Of a stretch of 11,819 bases of DNA, positions 6,486 through 11,819 are shown piece by piece (position 1 is the first letter of the stretch; each line of letters opens with the position of its first letter). The position numbers and the translations under genes are program-made. The stretch covers positions 1 to 11,819 of the forward strand of contig CAZPXF010000072.1 of NCBI GenBank assembly GCA_964590945.1. The letters are read 5' to 3'. The notes under the pieces were generated by a model. The model was given only the letters and a program-made list of their open reading frames with translations. It had not been told where the DNA came from and searched no databases. This stretch comes from CAZPXF01 sp964590945. Its GTDB lineage: Bacteria > Bacillota > Clostridia > Lachnospirales > Lachnospiraceae.

Positions 6486-7505
6486 CTATTTTCCGAATCC
6501 ACAGTCCGGAAATGTACATACCGGGCAGGACAGGCAAAGTCCTCCTTCTCCAAGCTGATCTAACTCTCTTTTCTCCAGAATCTCTCCTGCCATCACTCTT
6601 GGGAGAACAAGGTCAAAGATCGTACGTCTGGAATACATGACGCACCCCGGAAGTCCCATGATCGGGATGCTGCCGTCATAATAAGCCAAAAGGAACATTG
6701 CCCCCGGAAGGACAGGCGCCCCGTAGCTTACGATCCGGGCTCCCGTATTTTTGATCGCCAGCGGAGTGCGATCATCCGGATCTACGCTCATGCCCCCGGT
6801 GCAGATGATCATATCTGCTCCCATTTCAAGAAACTTTTTGATGCATTTTGAAATTTTTTCGTGATTATCGTCACATATTTCCTGACCAATAATCTCTGTG
6901 TCGTACTCCGAAAGCTTCTCCTCGATGACCGGCGTGAATGTATCCTGGATCCTTCCGTGAAATACTTCATTTCCCGTTGTCACAATGCCAACGCTCTTCT
7001 TTTGGAACGGGAGGATCTCAAATATCGGGGATTCCCCGCAGACCTCTTTTGCCTGCTCCATTTTCTTTTTCTCGATCACAAGAGGAATGACTCTCATCCC
7101 GGCGAGCTTATCCCCCGCTTTTACAGGGAAATTACCATGCCTGCTCGCGATCATCATTTCACCAAGAGAATTGATACGATTCAGCTTCTCCGAATCTATC
7201 TTTAAAATACCGTCGCATTCTGCGATCGCCTCGATCTTGCCTTCCTTCACAGACGAAGGGCGGATATGCTCATTCTTACAAAAGCTGTACAGAATCTCTG
7301 CGGCTTCATTTTCATGCAGCATGTTCTCGTCATTCTCCCAAATGTAGACGTGCTCTTTGCCGACGCTCAGCAAAACCGGGATATCTTCTTCACGGATCAC
7401 ATGTCCCTTTCGGAACACAGCGTCCTTTGTCACGCCCTTTATGATCTGCGTAATATCGTGACACAGAACCTGTCCTACGGCGTCCTCTGTTTTCATCAGT
7501 TTCAT
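6486..7505 (-). CDS. MoeA-like molybdopterin-binding protein with cysteine-rich tail
   Basis: The 339-residue protein has the MPT-binding fold shared by MoeA and MogA: VGIVTTGNEVFHG (172-184), ICTGGMSVDPDDRTP (234-248), a PGAM turn (267-270) and LPGCVMYSRRTIFDLVLP (285-302). In MoeA the last element usually reads LPGNP; here Asn-Pro is replaced by Cys-Val. It is shorter than MoeA (about 400) and lacks an evident MoeA domain IV. The last 16 residues carry C324, C327, C330 and C335 (CxxCxxCxxxxC), ending FPDCGFGK, which could bind a metal or iron-sulfur centre. I chose the ATG at 7505 because AAGGAGGGG lies 10 nt upstream and MKLMKTEDAVGQVL is a natural start; a longer frame from 7562 would start inside the promoter. 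Likely role: molybdate insertion or cofactor binding; the precise reaction is not certain. Confidence 0.85.
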   Translation of the reverse strand: MKLMKTEDAVGQVLCHDITQIIKGVTKDAVFRKGHVIREEDIPVLLSVGKEHVYIWENDENMLHENEAAEILYSFCKNEHIRPSSVKEGKIEAIAECDGILKIDSEKLNRINSLGEMMIASRHGNFPVKAGDKLAGMRVIPLVIEKKKMEQAKEVCGESPIFEILPFQKKSVGIVTTGNEVFHGRIQDTFTPVIEEKLSEYDTEIIGQEICDDNHEKISKCIKKFLEMGADMIICTGGMSVDPDDRTPLAIKNTGARIVSYGAPVLPGAMFLLAYYDGSIPIMGLPGCVMYSRRTIFDLVLPRVMAGEILEKRELDQLGEGGLCLSCPVCTFPDCGFGK

Positions 7506-7533
7506 TGCAAAAGCCCCTCCTTTTCCCCTTCCC

Positions 7534-7562
7534 ATTATAATCGATTTGTTTTTAAAAAACAA
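7534..7562 (-). promoter_or_regulatory. Sigma-A-type promoter for the moeA-like to moaC operon
   Basis: On the minus strand a TTGTTT -35 box (7562-7557) and a perfect TATAAT -10 box (7539-7534) are separated by 17 nt. Transcription would start near 7527, leaving a leader of roughly 22 nt that contains the AAGGAGGGG ribosome site. This is the best promoter in the molybdenum gene cluster. Confidence 0.75.
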
Positions 7563-7565
7563 TCG
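7542..7565. promoter_or_regulatory. Near-perfect 24-bp palindrome overlapping the -35 region
   Basis: CGATTTGTTTTT and AAAAAACAATCG form an inverted repeat that is perfect except for the shift of one G/C within the arms. It covers the spacer and the -35 box of the operon promoter, where a bound protein would block RNA polymerase. The preceding gene encodes a ModE-type DNA-binding domain, which makes it the natural candidate to bind here; that link is inference. The sequence does not match the E. coli ModE consensus in its standard orientation. Confidence 0.5.
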
Positions 7566-7574
7566 CTATGCTAA

Positions 7575-7599
7575 AACTGTACTATTTTTTTTGACAGTT
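7575..7599. promoter_or_regulatory. Inverted repeat AACTGT-N13-ACAGTT upstream of the promoter
   Basis: Two perfect 6-bp arms flank a 13-nt spacer with a run of eight T on the plus strand. The centre lies about 60 bp upstream of the expected start of transcription, a usual position for an activator site. It could instead be a weak hairpin at the end of the mocA-modE transcript, though the A-run lies in the loop rather than after the stem. Confidence 0.3.
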
Positions 7600-7610
7600 G
7601 TTTTCAGACA

Positions 7611-7622
7611 GGATCATGATCC
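7611..7622. promoter_or_regulatory. Perfect 12-bp palindrome GGATCATGATCC
   Basis: The perfect palindrome lies 8 nt after the mocA-modE stop codon. With no loop it is unlikely to be an RNA hairpin, so a dimeric protein site is the more natural reading, but a chance palindrome cannot be excluded. Confidence 0.3.
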
Positions 7623-7629
7623 GTTTCTC

Positions 7630-8550
7630 TTAACTTTCCCCGAAGATCTCCCGGAACTTTTCATCCGCCGCCTTCCGGACGCTCCTTTCAAAAGCAGAGT
7701 ATTTACGCATCATTTCCCTTCCGTCCTCTGTCAGTATTGTATTTCCTCCCTCGCGTCCGCCTGCGTGCCTGATCACGATCGGATAGCCTAATTCGCTTTC
7801 CGCACTTTGGATCAGATTCCACCCTTTGCTATAGGAAATCCCGGTCTTTATGCAGGCGTCGCGCACCGATTCCGAGGCTTCGATCTCGCGCAGCAGATTC
7901 ACAAGCTCCGGCTCCCAAAAGGTATGCTTCCCCGCAAGGCAGATCCGAAGCTGCGGGCGCATAAGGGCAGCATCGTGCTTCTCGATCATCCGGAGGTAAT
8001 CCTCCTCCGTATCCGCATCCATCGATATCCCTTCATCATCCACCGGAACCTCATCGGGGGATATCCCCAGAAAATCCAGCGCGCCCTTAAGCCCTCTGTC
8101 CCCATGAAAAGCAAGAATCCCCTCCACGACCGAAGCATCCAGAAGGATCGGGTGTCCTCTCCTTCCATTATGAACAGGTACGACGTAGCGCCCGTCCTTC
8201 GCCATCAGCCTTTTCACCGTGTCCACGGAAAACAGAGGAATATCAACCGGGCAGAACAGGATCTTATCACACCTTTTCTGCAGATATTCCAGTCCGATCT
8301 TTGCCGAATCCAGCATCTCCATCGTCTCATAATGCTCATTTTTCAGAAAAGTAATCCCGAGCTTTTTCCCGCTTTTGATCAGAAGCTCGGACTGATATCC
8401 TGTCACCATAACAATGTCCGTCACTCCGGCACGCTGGAAATTCGTCACCACACGCTCCGCCATTGTCATATCCCCGATCTTCAAAAGCTGCTTGAATTTT
8501 TTCATTCTTGTGGACATTCCTGCCGCTACGATCACCGCGCCAATGTTCAT
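7630..8550 (-). CDS. mocA: MocA-like cytidylyltransferase fused to ModE-type HTH domain
   Basis: Residue numbers here count from an upstream GTG at 8556 (subtract 2 for the ATG start). Residues 1-192 are a nucleotidyltransferase of the MocA/MobA fold: VAAGMSTRMKKFKQLL (10-25), VTGYQ (51-55), EMLDSAK (80-86), CPVDIPLF (102-109), HNGRRGHPIL (129-138) and MDADTEEDY (179-187). The HNG..GHPIL and MLDSAK blocks resemble MocA more than MobA, so the product is probably molybdopterin cytosine dinucleotide. Residues about 203-295 match the ModE N-terminal winged helix: LLREIEASESV, GISYSKGWNLI (239-249), and HAGGREGGNTILTEDGREM (264-282). No molybdate-binding MOP/TOBE domain follows. The loop glycine of RMG is Lys here. 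I prefer ATG 8550 because GAGG lies seven bases upstream. The gene stops 124 nt before the next, leaving a promoter region that it could control. Confidence 0.9.
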   Translation of the reverse strand: MNIGAVIVAAGMSTRMKKFKQLLKIGDMTMAERVVTNFQRAGVTDIVMVTGYQSELLIKSGKKLGITFLKNEHYETMEMLDSAKIGLEYLQKRCDKILFCPVDIPLFSVDTVKRLMAKDGRYVVPVHNGRRGHPILLDASVVEGILAFHGDRGLKGALDFLGISPDEVPVDDEGISMDADTEEDYLRMIEKHDAALMRPQLRICLAGKHTFWEPELVNLLREIEASESVRDACIKTGISYSKGWNLIQSAESELGYPIVIRHAGGREGGNTILTEDGREMMRKYSAFERSVRKAADEKFREIFGES

Positions 8551-8611
8551 TCTCACACCTCGTTCGCTGATTGATATTCTCCTTCGATACTGACGCAGAT
8601 ATATTGTGGAT

Positions 8612-9943
8612 TTATCCGCATACCGATTTTCTCAGCTCTTTGATTGCGTCCGTAAATTCTGCTGCCGGGACGCCTGTGCTGGAAAGCAGAATCCTCGGAT
8701 ATTCTCCTTCCCTCTGCTCCAACGCCCGGACGCGAATTCCGTCCTTTAAAAGTTTCTTTTGCAATTTTTCAGAATCTTCTTCGATCTTAATTTCAAGAAT
8801 CGTCTGAAAAACCATCTCCCCGTGGTGCAGCACTGCAAGGTCGCCAAATTCCTCCTTGATGCATGCCCGCAGAAGTCTTGCCTTTTCCTGATAGATCTTC
8901 TTCGTCTTGCGCAGCCGCCTTGCAAGATGCCCGTCGCGTATAAACTGGCAGAGCGCGATCTGTTCCATCTTCGACGCCGTCTGGTTATACAGATGCTGCC
9001 TCTCCCTGTAGCGCGACAAAAGCTTCTCCGGCAGGATCATGAAGCTGATACGGATCGAGGGGAGCAATAGCTTTGAAAAGGTACCGATATAGACGACATT
9101 CTTCCCCCCGGTAAGCCCCTGTATCGCCGGAAGCGGATGCTGCTGAAACTGAAATTCCCCGTCGTAGTCATCCTCAATAAGAAGGCGGTCATTTTCAACC
9201 GCCCACTCCGCCAGCCGGAGCCGCTCCGCGATCGAGATCCCTGCCGCAGGCTTCTTCTCTCCGGCGTCCATCTGCGCCGACCGGAGCCAGATAACTTCGG
9301 CGTCATCCGCCCTGCAGGTAAAGTTCCAGCCAAAATCCTGAAACACCGCGTAGCCCTGTCTGAAATCATCCTGATTCATATAGATCGTCCGTTCTCCCCG
9401 GATCAAAGGGCACAGGATCTGAAGAAGATTCTGGGAGCCTGCTCCGATGATGATCTGCTCCGGTCTGCACACCGTCCGCCTCTTCTGCGCAATGTACTGG
9501 CAGACCGCCTCCCGAAGTTCCCACTCCCCCTGCGCTTCTCCATAGGATAACAGCCTCTCATCCTGCCGGAGCGCACTTTTGATGTACCGCCTCCAAAGAT
9601 CAAAATCAAAGCTCTCCCGATCCGCGTTGGCCGTTCCAAAGTCATATCTGACCGGCGTCTTTTCCTGCTTCTTCAGCGGATCGGGAACCGCCTTTCTTTT
9701 TGCCATTCCAAGCTCTGTCACATAAAATCCGCTCTGCGGCTTCGACAGAATATATCCGTCCGCCGCCAGAAGCTGATACGCCGTCTCCGCCGTTGTCCGG
9801 CTGACCTGCAGCTCCCTGGAGCACTTGCGTATGGACTGCACCTTCGTGCCCGGCGTCAGCGTTCCATTTTCAATTAATTCCCTGTAATAATTATACACCC
9901 GCAGATACAGCGGGTTTTTATTCTCATTCAATTCCAAAGGCAT
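8612..9943 (-). CDS. MocR-type GntR/aminotransferase transcriptional regulator
   Basis: The 443 residues join a GntR winged helix (about 8-77; PLYLRVYNYYRELI, VQSIRKCSRELQVSRTTAETAY) to a fold-type I aminotransferase-like domain (about 100-440) that binds pyridoxal phosphate as an effector site. K291 in YIGTFSKLLLP is the expected PLP lysine; D258 and Y260 in LLIEDDYDGEF fit the ring-binding pair at the same spacing as in GabR, and R298 fits a conserved arginine seven residues after the lysine. The segment 210-240 is shorter than in typical members and the usual TPSHQFPTG-like motif is not recognisable (RSAQMDAGEKKPAAG instead). AGGAGA precedes the ATG at 9943. It is divergent from the EamA permease, which it probably controls. 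The ligand is unknown. It ends 61 nt before the mocA-modE start, so the two could share a transcript. Confidence 0.92.
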   Translation of the reverse strand: MPLELNENKNPLYLRVYNYYRELIENGTLTPGTKVQSIRKCSRELQVSRTTAETAYQLLAADGYILSKPQSGFYVTELGMAKRKAVPDPLKKQEKTPVRYDFGTANADRESFDFDLWRRYIKSALRQDERLLSYGEAQGEWELREAVCQYIAQKRRTVCRPEQIIIGAGSQNLLQILCPLIRGERTIYMNQDDFRQGYAVFQDFGWNFTCRADDAEVIWLRSAQMDAGEKKPAAGISIAERLRLAEWAVENDRLLIEDDYDGEFQFQQHPLPAIQGLTGGKNVVYIGTFSKLLLPSIRISFMILPEKLLSRYRERQHLYNQTASKMEQIALCQFIRDGHLARRLRKTKKIYQEKARLLRACIKEEFGDLAVLHHGEMVFQTILEIKIEEDSEKLQKKLLKDGIRVRALEQREGEYPRILLSSTGVPAAEFTDAIKELRKSVCG

Positions 9944-9969
9944 CTTTTATTCTCTCCTGTCCTGTGCCC

Positions 9970-9999
9970 ATTATATGACAATTTTCATATCTCTGTCCA
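9970..9999 (-). promoter_or_regulatory. Promoter of the mocR-type gene
   Basis: A TGGACA -35 box (9999-9994) and a perfect TATAAT -10 box (9975-9970) are 18 nt apart on the minus strand, about 26 nt before the start codon. Confidence 0.65.
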
Positions 10000-10011
10000 C
10001 AGATTTATGCC

Positions 10012-10025
10012 GGACTTCACTGGAC
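10012..10025. promoter_or_regulatory. Candidate MocR operator: GGAC direct repeats
   Basis: GGAC occurs at 10012-10015 and 10022-10025, one helical turn apart, and its complement GTCC at 9995-9998. Direct repeats in the divergent promoter region are common for MocR regulators. The right copy overlaps the -35 box of the permease and the left GTCC overlaps the -35 box of the regulator. The repeat unit is short, so support is weak. Confidence 0.25.
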
Positions 10026-10049
10026 GAGTCTGCGCAAATCTGATATACT
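10021..10049 (+). promoter_or_regulatory. Promoter of the EamA permease gene
   Basis: A weak TGGACG -35 box (10021-10026) and TATACT -10 box (10044-10049) with a 17-nt spacer lie about 36 nt before the ATG. The poor -35 box fits a promoter that needs activation, as in several MocR systems. Confidence 0.5.
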
Positions 10050-10084
10050 TCCCTTGGTTATTCAAAAAGAGGGGGATTTTTATT

Positions 10085-10987
10085 ATGAATAAAAAACAAA
10101 AGCTCTGGGGAAGCTTCTGCGGGATCATGACCGGAATATGCTGGGGCGTTTCCGGTGTATTCGGGCAGTTTCTGTTCGAGACAAGGGACGTACAGTCTTA
10201 CTGGCTTGTACCAATCCGTATGCTGTCTGCGGGTATACTGCTTCTCATTTATGTGTTTATCACAAATCGTTCCGAGGCCATGAAGCTTGCACGGAATAAA
10301 CGGGATTTTATCCAGGCAATACTGACCGGCGTCTGCGGCACTATGATGTTCCAGCTGTCCTTTTTCCTGGCCGTTCAGAATTCCAACGCCGGAACGGCAA
10401 CTGTTCTTCAGTATTTATGCCCGGTCATCACAATGGTCTATGTATGTCTGCGCGACAGGCAGAAGCCAAAGAATCTGGAGCTTCTGTCGATCCTGCTGGC
10501 GATCAGCGGTATTTTTGTGATTTCCACACATGGCAACGTGCATGCGCTTGTCATCACGCCTGCCGCTTTATTTTGGGGAATCGCAACCGCATTCTTTATG
10601 TTTTTAAATACCGTGATCCCGGAGCGTATTTACCGGAAGTATTCATCCACAACGGTCATCGGATGGGCGTTTCTGTTCGGCGGTATTGCTTTGTGCCTGA
10701 TCTTTAAGCCATGGCAGTATTCTGTACAGTTCGATCCTGCAGTTGTGATCTCAATGCTGTTCATTGTTATCGGCGGCTCCGTATTTGCCTATATTTTCTA
10801 TGGTAACTCTATCAAAAGGATCGGTTCTGCAAAAGCAAGCCTTTTCGCCTGCAGCGAGCCTGTTGCGGCGGCGCTTCTTTCAACCATCTGGCTGAAAACA
10901 ACCTTTCTGCTGATCGATCTTGTCGGATTTGTATTGATCTTATCTACACTTTTTCTTTTAACAGGCATCTCAAAAAACGAGGATTAA
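10085..10987 (+). CDS. EamA (DMT superfamily) permease
   Basis: The 300-residue integral membrane protein has two EamA repeats and about ten hydrophobic segments, the typical length and layout of this drug/metabolite transporter family. Repeat one opens with CGIMTGICWGVSGVFGQFLF (12-31) and ends near residue 147; repeat two starts at about 156 with TPAALFWGIATAFFMFLNTV. The late SAKASLFACSEPVAAALLS stretch (248-266) is a family hallmark preceding the last two helices. The substrate, often an amino acid or a metabolite exported from the cell, cannot be told from sequence. The ATG at 10085 follows GAGGGGG after about 9 nt; an upstream in-frame ATG at 10007 lies ahead of the promoter boxes and was not used. 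Divergent MocR regulator is the probable controller. Confidence 0.92.
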   Translation: MNKKQKLWGSFCGIMTGICWGVSGVFGQFLFETRDVQSYWLVPIRMLSAGILLLIYVFITNRSEAMKLARNKRDFIQAILTGVCGTMMFQLSFFLAVQNSNAGTATVLQYLCPVITMVYVCLRDRQKPKNLELLSILLAISGIFVISTHGNVHALVITPAALFWGIATAFFMFLNTVIPERIYRKYSSTTVIGWAFLFGGIALCLIFKPWQYSVQFDPAVVISMLFIVIGGSVFAYIFYGNSIKRIGSAKASLFACSEPVAAALLSTIWLKTTFLLIDLVGFVLILSTLFLLTGISKNED

Positions 10988-11005
10988 GCTTATACATGCA
11001 GAAAC

Positions 11006-11022
11006 GCCGCCTGCGAGGCGGC
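11006..11022. terminator. GC-rich hairpin between convergent genes
   Basis: GCCGCC and GGCGGC form a perfect 6-bp stem around a 5-nt loop, 19 nt after the permease stop. On the minus strand it is followed by GTTTCT, a weak U-tract, so it may end relQ transcription; on the plus strand only TT follows. Confidence 0.5.
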
Positions 11023-11026
11023 TTAG

Positions 11027-11072
11027 AAGAGGGTGCTCCACGAATCGTTAACGACTCCCGGAACACCCTCTT
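11027..11072. terminator. Long inverted repeat between convergent genes
   Basis: AAGAGGGTGCTCC pairs with GGAACACCCTCTT with one C-A mismatch across 13 positions. The 20-nt loop contains the perfect palindrome TCGTTAACGA (11045-11054). The left arm read on the minus strand ends CCCTCTTCT, a mild U-rich tail. It sits 11 nt after the relQ stop and is probably a bidirectional terminator. Confidence 0.6.
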
Positions 11073-11082
11073 ACGCGTCTGA

Positions 11083-11727
11083 CTATTCTTTATCATTTCC
11101 CTGGAAGCTCTGTACCGTATCATTCAGCTGGAGCATCCTGTCATCCAGCGTAGATACCATATCTGCGCATTCCTTTAACTCATTTCTGATATATTCAGGG
11201 CAATTTCCTTCAAATTTGTAATAAATCTTATGTTCCAGGCTTGCCCAAAAATCCATGGCAATGGTTCGGATCTGTATCTCTACCTTTGTATGTACAAGGT
11301 TATCCGACAGGAAGATCGGCACGGAAACGATCATGTGATAGCTCTTATAACCGCTTTCCTTCGGATTCTTGATATAATCCTTGATAGACAATACTTTCAA
11401 ATCATTCTGCCTTCCGATCATGTCTGCCAGACGGTAGATATCGGAAGTAAAAGAACAGATCAAACGGACTCCTGCAATATCATTGACGTGCTTCACCATG
11501 TTTTCGATCGTAGGCTCGTAGCCATTCCTTTTCAGCTTCTTTACGATACTCTCCGGCGATTTGACCCTGGTCTTAATATGTTCAATGGGATTGTAACGAT
11601 GCACATGCTGAAACTCTTCATTCAGTATTTCAAGCTTGGTCCCCACTTCTTTAAGAGCCGCATTATAAAGAAAAATCATCGTCGTCCAGTTATCCACGTC
11701 ACGATATTGATTGATGGCCTTTTCCAA
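11083..11727 (-). CDS. relQ: Small alarmone synthetase (RelQ-type GTP pyrophosphokinase)
   Basis: This single-domain enzyme transfers pyrophosphate from ATP to GDP or GTP to make (p)ppGpp in the cytosol. Numbering is from the TTG start, 214 residues, close to Bacillus RelQ. Motifs seen are IKTRVKSPESIVKKL (51-65), NDIAGVRLIC (82-91), DYIKNPKESGYKSYH (117-131) and VEIQIRTIAMDFWASLEHKIYYK (149-171), with E150 as the expected catalytic glutamate. There is no hydrolase domain or regulatory TGS/ACT tail. I favour TTG at 11727 because GGAGGTGG lies 8 nt upstream; the ATG at 11742 overlaps that same ribosome site, has none of its own, and would add five residues. It is convergent with the permease and unrelated to the molybdenum genes. 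Confidence 0.93.
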   Translation of the reverse strand: MEKAINQYRDVDNWTTMIFLYNAALKEVGTKLEILNEEFQHVHRYNPIEHIKTRVKSPESIVKKLKRNGYEPTIENMVKHVNDIAGVRLICSFTSDIYRLADMIGRQNDLKVLSIKDYIKNPKESGYKSYHMIVSVPIFLSDNLVHTKVEIQIRTIAMDFWASLEHKIYYKFEGNCPEYIRNELKECADMVSTLDDRMLQLNDTVQSFQGNDKE

Positions 11728-11764
11728 AATTACCACCTCCATTTATCGTGCATTCTTATATATG

Positions 11765-11773
11765 ATTATAACA
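11765..11773 (-). promoter_or_regulatory. Extended -10 promoter of relQ
   Basis: TGTTATAAT on the minus strand is a perfect TATAAT with the upstream TGn extension; no good -35 box is seen. Transcription would begin near 11758, leaving about 30 nt before the TTG start. Confidence 0.6.
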
Positions 11774-11819
11774 TACTCTTATCAAAAATGTGTGAAGATT
11801 TACGAAAAATTGAATGTTT

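Noticed and set aside
7506..7562. Longer N terminus for the MoeA-like protein from ATG 7562
   Set aside because: It would start within the predicted -35 box and encode a Lys/Gly-rich leader; the ATG at 7505 has a strong ribosome site.
7591..7596. TTGACA on the plus strand as a promoter -35 box
   Set aside because: No -10-like hexamer lies 16-18 nt downstream, and no plus-strand gene follows.
7506..7629. Molybdenum cofactor riboswitch upstream of the moeA-like gene
   Set aside because: The predicted transcription start leaves only about 22 nt of leader, and the other gaps in the operon are mostly below 45 nt, too short for that RNA of over 100 nt.
1..11819. CRISPR array, tRNA, rRNA, insertion sequence or phage genes
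   Set aside because: No regularly spaced repeats, tRNA-like cloverleaf, rRNA segments, transposase motifs or terminal inverted repeats were seen on either strand.

Overview
The window looks like chromosome of a low-to-mid GC anaerobic Firmicute, most likely a Lachnospiraceae-type Clostridium. This rests on strong AGGAGG-type ribosome sites, TATAAT promoters, the clostridial form of ModC, and a RelQ-type small alarmone synthetase. The species cannot be read from the sequence.

From about 8550 down to the left edge, every gene lies on the minus strand and belongs to one molybdenum programme. In transcription order these are: a MocA-like cytidylyltransferase fused to a ModE-type DNA-binding domain; a MoeA-like molybdopterin-binding protein with a four-cysteine tail; an XdhC-family protein with unusual domain order; MoaA; a MOSC-MogA fusion; the molybdate transporter ModA, ModB, ModC; and MoaC. 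Together they import molybdate, make the pterin, insert the metal, probably add CMP to give molybdopterin cytosine dinucleotide, and hand the cofactor (sulfurated by XdhC) to a xanthine-dehydrogenase-family hydroxylase. No hydroxylase, moaD, moaE or moeB lies in the window. Spacing is tight (2 to 43 nt) except for two places: a 124-nt gap before the MoeA-like gene, which holds a good promoter and three inverted repeats, and a 93-nt modA-modB gap with a GC-rich hairpin. The operon probably continues past the left edge.

From 8612 to 10987 a MocR-type (GntR-aminotransferase) regulator and an EamA-family permease are divergently transcribed from a 141-nt control region with facing promoters. This is the usual layout of a regulator and the transporter it controls. 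The MocR gene ends 61 nt before the mocA-modE start, in the same direction, so read-through is possible.

From 10988 to 11082 two hairpins separate the permease from the convergent small alarmone synthetase (RelQ type, minus strand), which has its own extended -10 promoter and probably a TTG start. The last 46 bases are AT-rich and show nothing further.

The points most worth follow-up are the enzyme-regulator fusion with candidate operators directly downstream of it, the XdhC domain arrangement, and the cysteine-tailed MoeA-like protein. Domain calls are from motif recognition only; no database search was run.
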